The notes under the pieces are model-generated. The model was not told the origin of the DNA, did no database searches, and saw nothing but the letters and a program-made list of their open reading frames with translations. From an uncultured Prevotellaceae bacterium (GTDB lineage: Bacteria > Bacteroidota > Bacteroidia > Bacteroidales > Bacteroidaceae): 19,528 nucleotides of DNA. Both the position numbers and the translations under genes were made by a program. Location of the stretch: positions 1 to 19,528 of the forward strand of contig UQST01000047.1 in the NCBI GenBank assembly GCA_900543815.1. The letters are read 5' to 3'. Shown here in pieces: positions 6,816 to 13,960 of the stretch (position 1 is its first letter; every line of letters starts with the position of its first letter).

Positions 6816-9800
6816 CTCTTCATCGTTTGGTGTTTGGTGCCTTGCGGCTGTGTGTGCTGTGCTCCTGGGTGCGGGCTGCCCCTGTGGATGACGGGCAGCA
6901 GCCCGTGTGTGCCGGTCGTGAGAGTTGCGCCCGCCGAGCGTGTTACCGAACCTGCATTCAGCACATCATGTGCCTTGAAGTCCTCGTAGGTGAACTCCTC
7001 GCCTGCATACTCCTTGATGCGGCGCACGATGCTCAGGCGGCTGATGGCGTTGAAATAGGGGATGCTGTTGTTCATGCACGAGTTCTGTTCGGAGCGGAAG
7101 ACTCCATGCATGTGTCCGAAACCGCCCTCATACACATCCACCACGTTGTTGTACGTGGGGTCATCGAGCAGTCGGCTCCATGGCACATCGTATGTCTTGG
7201 CCGTGAGCGACACGTTGCTGTACCACCCGAGCTGTTGTCCCTCGGTCAGTTCAGCGGCATGCTGGCAGCACTGGCAGTTGCATGCTGTGATGAAGGTGTT
7301 GTGGTAGATGCCTTCGTCGGCCAGTTTGCCGAATCCGTGTCCGCCTGCTTCGTGCTGGATGACACCTCGCACGTCGTAGGGATAGGGCCTCTCGCTGCGC
7401 GGACAGATTGAGATGGCCGAACCGTCGGACCACATCTGCGTCACACCCTCATACTCGGTGGTGTTGGGTACCACGATGATGAGTGTGCGGCAGAGGTTGT
7501 CTGCATCCACTGTGGGAGCGCCCAGTGCGTAGCGGAATATCTCGTCGGTATTGGCCGTCAGGCTGCTTGTACCGTTGTAGGTGGTGCCGAAACGTGTGGC
7601 TATAGGCGTGTTGGGGGTGCCTATGCCATTGCCCTGCGAGAGTGCGATGGCTGTATATACATTGAAGTACTGGCGGTATGACTTGTATGGCTCAATGTCG
7701 AAGAACCACTTGCTCACCGTCTTCATATCTTCGAGATAACTGCCGTCGGTGATTCGGTCGAGGTCGTAGCCGTCGCCCAGTAGCACGATGTTGATGCCTC
7801 CGTTGTGTCCCTTGGTGGCCTGCTGCAGCGTTATCCACTCGTCGCAGGGGTAGGCATAGTCCTTCTGCGTGACGTGGAACGTGCAGTTGTACTCCTTGTC
7901 ATCGAGCCGGAATATCACGTCTCCTTCGCGGTCGCCATCCCCGTGGGGCAGTGCGCTGATGGTCAGTGTCAGATTGGTGTCACCATTGCCCGATGTCTGC
8001 GACAGCATGCACCAGTCGGGCTTGCTCTCCACACTCCACTGCCCCTCGGCACGCAGTTGCACCGTCTCCACCTGTGTGGCGTTGAGCGCACTGGCCGATG
8101 CAGGGGCGCAGTTGAGCTCGTGATGTGCGGAGATGAACTTGAATTCCCGCCATCCCTCGGCTGTCTGGTAGGCTGTTACAGATGCCTCGGGCACCTCCAG
8201 CGTGAAGCTTTCCTTGGGCACGCCATCAAATGCATTGTCCCCCACAGTGGGTGGGACGGATGCTTCGCACACGAAGCTGCGGATGCCGGAGCATCCCTTG
8301 AATGCCCAGGCACCGATGGTGCTTACGTTCTTTCCCAGCCTGAGTCCGCTGATGCTGCTGCATCCGTAAAAGGCGCTTCCGTCTATATACTCCACGCTTT
8401 CGGGCAGCTCGATTATGTCTGCCACGTTATCGAAGCCGGAGAAAGCTCCACCCAAAATCCTCTCAGTACCTTCGGGAATGACGATGTGGCTGAACTTTGA
8501 TCCTCCAAAAGGGGCATATCCCATTGATACAAGGTACTTGGGCATGACCAGTTCTCCAGTGAGTGACGTACCCAAGAAGGCACATTCCCCGATGGTATGG
8601 ATGCCGTCGTGCAGAGTGAGCGTGCCGCTCAGTCCATCACAATAGGCAAAGCATCGTTCTGGCACCTCTTTGATCGTCTGTGGGATTACTAAGTTCCCGG
8701 TCAACTGAGAGCAGCCGGAGAATGCTTCTTGCCCCAGATAAGTGAGCGATTCAGGCAGGATAAGTTTCCCATAGAGCTTCTTGCATCCCGAAAAGGCAGA
8801 GCGTCCGATGTACTGGAGACCGCTGGGCAGTCTGAGTTCACCGCTGAATTGGCATGCTTCGAAAGCATAATAACCAATATACTTCAGTGTGCTTGGCAGT
8901 TTGAGTTCCCCGCTCAATTGGGTGAATCGAAAGGCAGCGTCGTAAATGGTAGTTACTCCCTCTGGGATGATGAGAGTGCCGGAGAGGTGGGGGCAGTTCT
9001 CAAAAGCGCTATAACCTATCACCCGCAACTTCTCAGGCAGTACTATGCGGGTAATCCCGGCGTGTTCTCCGATGCCGTTCAGACTGTCATTGGGCAGGGT
9101 TACCTCCCTCAAGTTGAGGTGTCTCAAGAGGGGCATGTTGGTGAAGTTGATGTTCCGCAGGTCTTCGTTATTGACTCTGCCAGTCACCTTGAGGCTCACG
9201 ATGCTTTCGGGTCTAAGCCCCCGCGCCAGGATGGAATCCTGCAAGTGTCCCTCGGTGGAGTTCACTACGATGTATGCCTTTGTGCTGGCATCATGGCTCG
9301 TGGGGTCGTTTTCCCAGGGGGTGATACTCTCCCCCAGGAGCGTGAGCGTGAGGCTGCCTGTGGGAATCCTGCGGTCCACCTTGATGGTGAAATTGCTCAT
9401 GCGTCCGGGCTGGAAGGTGAAGTCTTCCTGGCGTGCAAAGCGATAGGGCCGTCCGTCCAGCGTAATGTCCATCATCGATGTGCCTGCCTTCACCGTCTGC
9501 GGCACCACAATGGCTCGCCACTCATTGCCTGTGTGCAGGGGCGTGGTGGCAGTCTTCTCCGGCTCGCCTCTGGGTGTGACAATGCCGGTGGCAAGGTCGA
9601 TGGTGGATTTGCGCACCAGGTTGGTCAGTTGGAGTGATTTCTCCATCCCTGCCCAACTTTCGGCGTTGAAGCCTTCGCCCATCACCAGTGTCACCCTGGC
9701 ACAAGCCATGCGGTGGTGCATGGCCATGTGTATGCTGCTGGTGGTGGGAGCCATATCGGCCGACTTGCCCCACAGGAAGTCACTGGCTTCGTAGCTGCCC

Positions 9801-10243
9801 ATGCCAGCTTCGCTTGCCTCTTGGCTCTGGTCGGCCTGCACGTTGAAGGGGTACAGGTCGATGCTCTGCGGATGGCCCATGGGGTAGTAGGAGTAGATAT
9901 CCACGTGCGTGTGCTTGTCTTTCCAGTAGATGGGAGAGGCGGGCGACCACGTTCCTGTGGCTGCATCGAGGGTGTGCTGCACGTTGTTGGCGCGGTTGCC
10001 GTTGACGCGCAACGTACCTGGCTGGTCGCCCTCATAATCGACCACATATACGCCCATGCGGTCGCCGTCGGCAAATCCTTCGTCATTGACGCGTGTTACA
10101 GCCAGCTGCTCTATCTCGGCCCATAGCGTGAGTGGTCCGCCGGAACCGCCCTCCTGGCTCTGGGGCAGTGTGTCGGTAGCGCATGAAGCGATGGCCAGGG
10201 CGGTGAGCGAGGCCAGCAGTGTGTGCAGATATCTGTGTTTCAT
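6812..10243 (-). CDS. Fimbrillin / BspA-LRR / BACON / M64 metallopeptidase fusion lipoprotein
   Basis: 1143 residues. Lipobox ALAIASC with Cys21, so it is probably outer-membrane anchored. Four modules are visible. (1) A fimbrillin-like domain, about 35-290 (FADGDRMGVYVV, SPIYWKDKHTHVDIYSYYP). (2) About a dozen BspA/LRR_5 repeats of ~23 residues, 397-676, closed by the typical cap EASVTAYQTAEGWREF. (3) A BACON domain, about 710-795 (PDWCMLSQTSGNGDTNLTL). (4) A family M64 (IgA-peptidase-like) domain, about 798-1095. It has the zinc motif HEAGGHGFGKLADE at 964-977 and downstream hallmarks LGWYSNVSL, YEGGFGH and NSCMNNSIPYFN. The last ~45 residues are low-complexity. M64 enzymes are secreted zinc endopeptidases; here the LRR and fimbrillin parts could hold the enzyme on a target surface. 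The substrate (IgA or other) cannot be read from the sequence. Confidence 0.93.
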   Translation of the reverse strand: MKHRYLHTLLASLTALAIASCATDTLPQSQEGGSGGPLTLWAEIEQLAVTRVNDEGFADGDRMGVYVVDYEGDQPGTLRVNGNRANNVQHTLDAATGTWSPASPIYWKDKHTHVDIYSYYPMGHPQSIDLYPFNVQADQSQEASEAGMGSYEASDFLWGKSADMAPTTSSIHMAMHHRMACARVTLVMGEGFNAESWAGMEKSLQLTNLVRKSTIDLATGIVTPRGEPEKTATTPLHTGNEWRAIVVPQTVKAGTSMMDITLDGRPYRFARQEDFTFQPGRMSNFTIKVDRRIPTGSLTLTLLGESITPWENDPTSHDASTKAYIVVNSTEGHLQDSILARGLRPESIVSLKVTGRVNNEDLRNINFTNMPLLRHLNLREVTLPNDSLNGIGEHAGITRIVLPEKLRVIGYSAFENCPHLSGTLIIPEGVTTIYDAAFRFTQLSGELKLPSTLKYIGYYAFEACQFSGELRLPSGLQYIGRSAFSGCKKLYGKLILPESLTYLGQEAFSGCSQLTGNLVIPQTIKEVPERCFAYCDGLSGTLTLHDGIHTIGECAFLGTSLTGELVMPKYLVSMGYAPFGGSKFSHIVIPEGTERILGGAFSGFDNVADIIELPESVEYIDGSAFYGCSSISGLRLGKNVSTIGAWAFKGCSGIRSFVCEASVPPTVGDNAFDGVPKESFTLEVPEASVTAYQTAEGWREFKFISAHHELNCAPASASALNATQVETVQLRAEGQWSVESKPDWCMLSQTSGNGDTNLTLTISALPHGDGDREGDVIFRLDDKEYNCTFHVTQKDYAYPCDEWITLQQATKGHNGGINIVLLGDGYDLDRITDGSYLEDMKTVSKWFFDIEPYKSYRQYFNVYTAIALSQGNGIGTPNTPIATRFGTTYNGTSSLTANTDEIFRYALGAPTVDADNLCRTLIIVVPNTTEYEGVTQMWSDGSAISICPRSERPYPYDVRGVIQHEAGGHGFGKLADEGIYHNTFITACNCQCCQHAAELTEGQQLGWYSNVSLTAKTYDVPWSRLLDDPTYNNVVDVYEGGFGHMHGVFRSEQNSCMNNSIPYFNAISRLSIVRRIKEYAGEEFTYEDFKAHDVLNAGSVTRSAGATLTTGTHGLLPVIHRGSPHPGAQHTQPQGTKHQTMKR

Positions 10244-10282
10244 CCTGTAGGGTTCTTTGTTGTGAGTGTTGTCTTGTGCCTG

Positions 10283-11215
10283 TTATTGTGCTGTGCCACC
10301 GTAGTCGGTGTTGTCGATGGTCCAGCCTCCGATGGTCACCCCGATGTTTCCGTTGGCGGCTCCCACCTTCACTGTAGCATGGTGCCAGGTGCCCTGCTTG
10401 AGCGTGACGGCCCTGCGCAGCGTGTAACGGTCGCCGTTGACCACGATGGTGATGAGTGGTCCTTCGGCCACTTTCTGCGGTACGGCAGTGACGGTGAATG
10501 TGAGTGTGTCTGTCTGGCAGGCCCGTATGTCATGCCGCTCATTGCCGCTGGCTCTGACCAGGGCATTGGCTATGTCCACTGTTGCTTTCGTGATGAGGCC
10601 GTTGACCAATACCTTCAGGTCGGCCTCCCTGAGCTTCTCCTCTGTCATTCCCTGGCTGGCCTGCAGGGTGATGGTGAGGCGGCTCATTATGTGGCGAGCC
10701 TTGATTTCCACCGCCTGACTGGTGGGTGCCACGTTGTACGCATGGCCCACCAGCACGTCGGCCTGCAGCATGGTAGCCTCGGAGCTTTGGTCTGTGGGGA
10801 CGTTCACTGTCCAGTAGCGTGGGTTGTCCATCTCGCTGCTGTAGGGGTAGTAGAGGTGGAAGTCGGCTTCCGTCTGCTCGTTCATCCAGTAGATAGGCTG
10901 GCTGGGAGTCCATGTGCTGTGGTATGTGAAGCGCATGTTGTCGATATAGTTCCCGCTGGGCAGCAGCGATTGTATCTTGCCGTTGATACGGTTCACCACA
11001 TACAGACCCGCCATGTCGCCGTCCTCGAAGGCCGTATCGTTGTCCAAGACGGCATTTTCGCTGGGCACGCATACGGTGTTTATGCATATGGGCCGTCCGC
11101 TGGGCCGTGGTTGCTCGTGGGTTGTCTGGCGGCACGAAATGCCAAGCAGCGATGCCAGCAGAGCGATGGCCACCGTGCGTGTGAACTTATATATGGGGGT
11201 TGGAACCTGGTTCAT
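10283..11215 (-). CDS. Fimbrillin-like lipoprotein (Mfa_like_1 type), first gene of operon
   Basis: 310 residues; signal peptide with lipobox LLGISC, Cys28. Fimbrillin-family features: FEDGDMAGLYVVN, SQPIYWMNEQTEADFHLYYPY, DQSSEA, a HIMSRLTITL strand, and the characteristic C-terminus VTIGGWTIDNTDYGGTAQ. It is a paralogue of the second fimbrillin-like gene and of the N-terminal module of the peptidase fusion, which starts 39 bases downstream. The start was chosen as the only Met before the signal peptide; a good promoter lies about 43 bases upstream. Probably a surface lipoprotein or pilin subunit; which one cannot be decided here. Confidence 0.92.
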   Translation of the reverse strand: MNQVPTPIYKFTRTVAIALLASLLGISCRQTTHEQPRPSGRPICINTVCVPSENAVLDNDTAFEDGDMAGLYVVNRINGKIQSLLPSGNYIDNMRFTYHSTWTPSQPIYWMNEQTEADFHLYYPYSSEMDNPRYWTVNVPTDQSSEATMLQADVLVGHAYNVAPTSQAVEIKARHIMSRLTITLQASQGMTEEKLREADLKVLVNGLITKATVDIANALVRASGNERHDIRACQTDTLTFTVTAVPQKVAEGPLITIVVNGDRYTLRRAVTLKQGTWHHATVKVGAANGNIGVTIGGWTIDNTDYGGTAQ

Positions 11216-11257
11216 CTTGGTTGCATTTAGGCATGATTACATTTGTTAACACCGCTG

Positions 11258-11289
11258 CAAAGTTAGCTATTGTGCCCGTCTTGTGCAAG
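11258..11289 (-). promoter_or_regulatory. Promoter of the eight-gene surface/kinase operon
   Basis: On the minus strand, TAACTTTG (11258-11265) is an exact -7 match to TAnnTTTG. CTTG (11286-11289) lies 20 bases upstream as the -33 box, the same layout as the tRNA-Val promoter. The expected 5' leader is about 35-40 bases. No other TAnnTTTG was seen in the gaps inside the operon. Confidence 0.72.
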
Positions 11290-11421
11290 TTCATGTTGGT
11301 TCATAATAGCTCATAAAGGCATGTATTTTCCATAAAAATGTGTTGCCGGGACGAAATCGGGCGGCTGTGACAGACGAAGGAACCAGATAGAGGGGCAGAA
11401 CGTGCCTTTTGGGATGAAAAA

Positions 11422-11498
11422 CGCAGCGCGGTGCAATGGCTCACGCAGCACGCTGCATTGGCTATCGCAGCATGCTGCATCGGCCATCGCACCGCAGT
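11422..11498. repeat. 77-bp GC-rich palindromic repeat, copy A
   Basis: Built from ~22-bp units, each starting with a palindrome or near-palindrome: GCAGCGCGGTGC at 11423, GCAGCACGCTGC at 11445, GCAGCATGCTGC at 11467, then GCACCGCAG at 11489. The outer parts GCGGTGCAATGGC (11428-11440) and GCCATCGCACCGC (11483-11495) are inverted repeats with one mismatch, so the whole element can fold as a long hairpin. It aligns without gaps to 18986-19062 (60 of 77 identical). Confidence 0.85.
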
Positions 11499-11672
11499 CC
11501 CTTGGGGAAGTGAAAAGTGAAGAGTGAAAAGTGAAAAGTGGTCCCTGCGGGAAGTGAAGAGCGTCCCTTCGGGAAGTGAATAGTGAAGAGTGAAAAGTGA
11601 AAAGTGGTCCCTGTGGGAAGTGAAAAGCGTCCCTGCGGGAAGTGAATAGTGAAGAGTGAAAAGTGAAAAGTG
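11497..11672. repeat. Tandem array of eight 22-bp units (66-bp higher-order repeat)
   Basis: Exactly 176 bp = 8 x 22. Units are of two kinds: hairpin units beginning GTCCCTGCGGGAAGTGAA, and purine-rich units beginning GAAGAGTGAAAAGTGAAA (at 11519, 11585 and 11651, hence a 66-bp period). Four of the five hairpin units keep the stem TCCC/GGGA while the three-base loop varies (TGC, TTC, TGT, TGC); the first unit has TTG followed by GGGA. The array continues directly from the 77-bp repeat. The 66-bp period keeps a minus-strand frame open, which I regard as a repeat artefact rather than a protein. Confidence 0.92.
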
Positions 11673-11709
11673 CTGCGCGGTGGCAAGGGGCGCAATGCTG
11701 GCCATGCGC

Positions 11710-11775
11710 CAGCCCAATTCAACATTCATAATTCAACATTCTCAATTAGCCCGTATTTCATTCCTAATTGGCCCG
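11710..11775. repeat. AT-rich 22-bp repeat array, short copy (three units)
   Basis: Three 22-bp units at 11710, 11732 and 11754, ending in AATTAGCCCG and AATTGGCCCG. The preceding GCCATGCGCCAGCCCAATTC (from 11701) and the following GTTCTTGA also occur around the longer array at 11886-12017, so these are two copies of one locus type with different unit numbers. Confidence 0.8.
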
Positions 11776-11817
11776 TAGCGTGGTTCTTGACCCAAAGCGG
11801 TGTGACAGACAAAACGA

Positions 11818-11853
11818 AAGACTGCGGTGCTCGAAATGAAACACCGCAGTCTT
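11818..11853 (-). terminator. Terminator hairpin downstream of asnB
   Basis: A perfect 12-bp stem AAGACTGCGGTG/CACCGCAGTCTT with a 12-base loop. On the minus strand it is followed by TCGTTTTG, a T-rich tail, so it suits asnB, whose stop lies about 190 bases upstream. The plus-strand side (GTTTCTC) is weaker. It lies between the two AT-rich repeat arrays, and its CACCGCAGT arm matches the end of the 77-bp repeats. Confidence 0.72.
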
Positions 11854-11885
11854 GTTTCTCAAGAATTCAGCTCCGCGCCATGCGC

Positions 11886-12017
11886 CAGCCTAATTCAAAA
11901 TTCAAAATTCTTCATTCAAAATTGATTCGCAGCTCAATTCTTCATTCGTATTTCTTCATTCAAAATTGATTCGCAGCCCAATTCAAAATTCATAATTCTT
12001 CATTCATAATTAGCCCG
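11886..12017. repeat. AT-rich 22-bp repeat array, long copy (six units, 44-bp higher-order repeat)
   Basis: Exactly 132 bp = 6 x 22, alternating units that begin CAGCCTAATTC/CAGCTCAATTC/CAGCCCAATTC with units that begin TTCTTCATTCAAAATTGA. A 26-bp stretch is identical at 11908-11933 and 11952-11977 (period 44). The array ends with AATTAGCCCG, like the short copy at 11710-11775, just before the asnB stop codon at 12044. Confidence 0.9.
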
Positions 12018-12043
12018 TACTTTGTTCTTGATTACCTCCCGCT

Positions 12044-13708
12044 TTAGTACGCCTGTTGGTGCACACCGCTCACGGCACGTCCGCTTGGGTCGTTCATCTG
12101 CTTCCAGGCGGCATCCCACTCCAGCGCTATCGAGGTGGAGCATGCTACGCTTGCTTCCTGGTTGACGCTCAGAGCGGCGCTGCGGCTGGGGAAGTGCTCC
12201 TCGAAGATGCTGCGGTAGAAGTACTCCTCCTTGCACAGAGGCGTGTGGATGGGGAAGCGCTCGGCGGCATGAGCCATCTGCTCGTCGCTTACCTGTTCCG
12301 AGGTGATGCGCTTGAGCGTGTCTATCCAGCTGTAGCCCACACCGTCGGAGAACTGCTCCTTCTGCCTCCAGGCTATCTCCTCGGGCAGGAGGTCGGCAAA
12401 GGCCTGGCGAAGTATCTTCTTTTCTATCTCCTGTCCAGGGCACATCTTGGCCTTGGGATTGAGCCTCATGGCTATGTCGAGGAAGTCGCGGTCGAGGAAG
12501 GGCACTCGTCCCTCCACACCCCAAGCCGACAGCGACTTGTTGGCACGCAGGCAGTCATACCAGTGCAACTTGCCCAGCTTGCGCACCGTCTCCTCGTGGA
12601 AGGCGCGTGCCGACGGAGCCTTGTGGAAATACAGGTAGCCTCCGAAAATCTCGTCGGCACCCTCACCCGAGAGCACCATCTTGATGCCCATGCTCTTGAT
12701 GACACGTGCCAACAGGTACATAGGGGTGGAAGCGCGCACGGTGGTCACGTCGTAAGTCTCTGTGAAATAGATTACGTCCCTCAGCGCATCAAGCCCCTCC
12801 TGGATGGTGTAGTTGATTTCATGATGCACGGTGCCTATATGCTCGGCCACCAGACGCGCCTTCTCCAGGTCGGGCGCTCCCTTGAGACCTACGGCAAAGG
12901 AGTGCAGGCGTGGCCACCAGGCACCCGTCTGTCCGCCGTCCTCCACCCTGCGCGCAGCGAATTTCTGTGCTATGGCACTGATGATGCTGCTGTCCAGTCC
13001 GCCGCTCAGCAGCACTCCGTAAGGCACGTCGCTCATCAGCTGGCGCTTGACGGCCTCCTGCAGGCCCACACGCAGACTGTCGATGTCGGCTCCGTTGTCC
13101 TTTACTGCCTCATAGTCCATCCAGTCGCGGGTGTACCAGCGGCGCATCACGCCCTCGCGGCTATACAGATAGTGGCCGGGCAGGAAAGGCTCATACTCGT
13201 CGCAGAAACCCTCGAGAGCCTTCAGTTCACTGGCTACATAGGTCTTGCCGTCGGCATCATGGCCTATATATAAAGGTATGACACCGATGGGATCGCGGGC
13301 TATGAGATACTCGTCGCGCTCCTCATCGTAGAGGGCAAAGGCGAAGATACCGCTCAGTTGCTCCAGGAAGTGGATGCCATGAGCGCGGTAAAGGGCCAGG
13401 ATGACCTCGCAGTCGCTGCCCGTCTGGTACTCATAGTCGGCTGCCGTAGCCTGGCGGATGGCCTGGTGATTGTAGATTTCCCCGTTGACGGCAAGCACTT
13501 GCCTGCCGTCGGGACTATAGAGAGGTTGCTTGCCGCTCTGCGGATCCACGATGCTCAGACGCTCGTGGCACAGGATGGCATGCCCGCCGCAGTAGATGCC
13601 GCTCCAGTCCGGACCGCGGTGACGAATCTTCTGGCTCATGCGCAGAGCCTTGTTGCGCAACTCGGAGGATTGCTCCTTGATGTCAAATATACCTACTATT
13701 CCACACAT
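12044..13708 (-). CDS. asnB: Asparagine synthetase B, glutamine-hydrolysing
   Basis: Makes asparagine from aspartate, glutamine and ATP in the cytoplasm. 554 residues from the ATG at 13708, the same length as E. coli AsnB. I chose this start because it places the catalytic Cys directly after Met (MCGIVGIF), as needed for the N-terminal nucleophile; the in-frame ATG three codons earlier would bury it. The glutaminase domain (1-~205) has RHRGPDWSG (29-37), RLSIVDP (50-56) and NGEIYNH (75-81). The synthetase domain has the PP-loop SGGLDSS (235-241) and the later SGEGADEIFGGY motif. It is a stand-alone gene with its own promoter and terminator; no operon partner is seen. Confidence 0.97.
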   Translation of the reverse strand: MCGIVGIFDIKEQSSELRNKALRMSQKIRHRGPDWSGIYCGGHAILCHERLSIVDPQSGKQPLYSPDGRQVLAVNGEIYNHQAIRQATAADYEYQTGSDCEVILALYRAHGIHFLEQLSGIFAFALYDEERDEYLIARDPIGVIPLYIGHDADGKTYVASELKALEGFCDEYEPFLPGHYLYSREGVMRRWYTRDWMDYEAVKDNGADIDSLRVGLQEAVKRQLMSDVPYGVLLSGGLDSSIISAIAQKFAARRVEDGGQTGAWWPRLHSFAVGLKGAPDLEKARLVAEHIGTVHHEINYTIQEGLDALRDVIYFTETYDVTTVRASTPMYLLARVIKSMGIKMVLSGEGADEIFGGYLYFHKAPSARAFHEETVRKLGKLHWYDCLRANKSLSAWGVEGRVPFLDRDFLDIAMRLNPKAKMCPGQEIEKKILRQAFADLLPEEIAWRQKEQFSDGVGYSWIDTLKRITSEQVSDEQMAHAAERFPIHTPLCKEEYFYRSIFEEHFPSRSAALSVNQEASVACSTSIALEWDAAWKQMNDPSGRAVSGVHQQAY

Positions 13709-13738
13709 TGCTGACACTATTTATTGGTTATCGCGCTG

Positions 13739-13746
13739 CAAAGTTA
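13739..13746 (-). promoter_or_regulatory. asnB promoter, -7 element
   Basis: TAACTTTG on the minus strand matches TAnnTTTG and lies about 31 bases before the asnB start. No clear -33 TTTG is seen at 19-21 bases. GCAAAATG occurs twice just upstream (13778-13785 and 13810-13817), once facing CATTTT as a short inverted repeat; a regulator site is possible but unproven. Confidence 0.6.
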
Positions 13747-13887
13747 CAAAAAGTACACGATATATGCGTTGTCTGTAGCAAAATGTTTGCATTTTCATTT
13801 AAACGGCTTGCAAAATGAGGTGATATGCGCTGCGTGGGCGGACGGGGGCTGCACCGGGCGGCATGGGGATGCGGCCGCCAGGAACAC

Positions 13888-13926
13888 CAAGGCGCGGCAT
13901 CCTGGGGGAGGGAAGGCCGCGCCTTG
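13888..13926. other. GC-rich hairpin between glycoside hydrolase stop and asnB promoter
   Basis: CAAGGCGCGGC (13888-13898) and GCCGCGCCTTG (13916-13926) form a perfect 11-bp stem with a 17-base loop. It lies 35 bases after the hydrolase stop codon on the minus strand. There is no T-run, so it is not a classical intrinsic terminator, though it may mark the 3' end of that mRNA. Confidence 0.5.
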
Positions 13927-13960
13927 CAGCTTGCTTGCTGCTGTGTGGGAGTTGGTGGTG

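Noticed and set aside
10244..10282. Internal promoter before the M64 fusion gene
   Set aside because: No TAnnTTTG element occurs in this 39-base gap.
11301..11729. Minus-strand frame with a 22-residue repeat (HFSLFTLHYSLP...)
   Set aside because: It is the translation of the 66-bp tandem array, which stays open because 66 is a multiple of 3. It also runs through the palindromic repeat and has no promoter or plausible protein features.
11497..12017. CRISPR-like array
   Set aside because: The units are contiguous with no unique spacers, the repeats diverge, and no cas genes are present.
12056..13273. 405-codon plus-strand frame
   Set aside because: It is fully antisense to asnB, whose motifs are unmistakable; GC-rich codon use leaves antisense frames open.
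13861..13926. Intrinsic terminator for the GH106-like gene
   Set aside because: The hairpin is strong but no T-run follows on the minus strand, so it is kept only as a hairpin.
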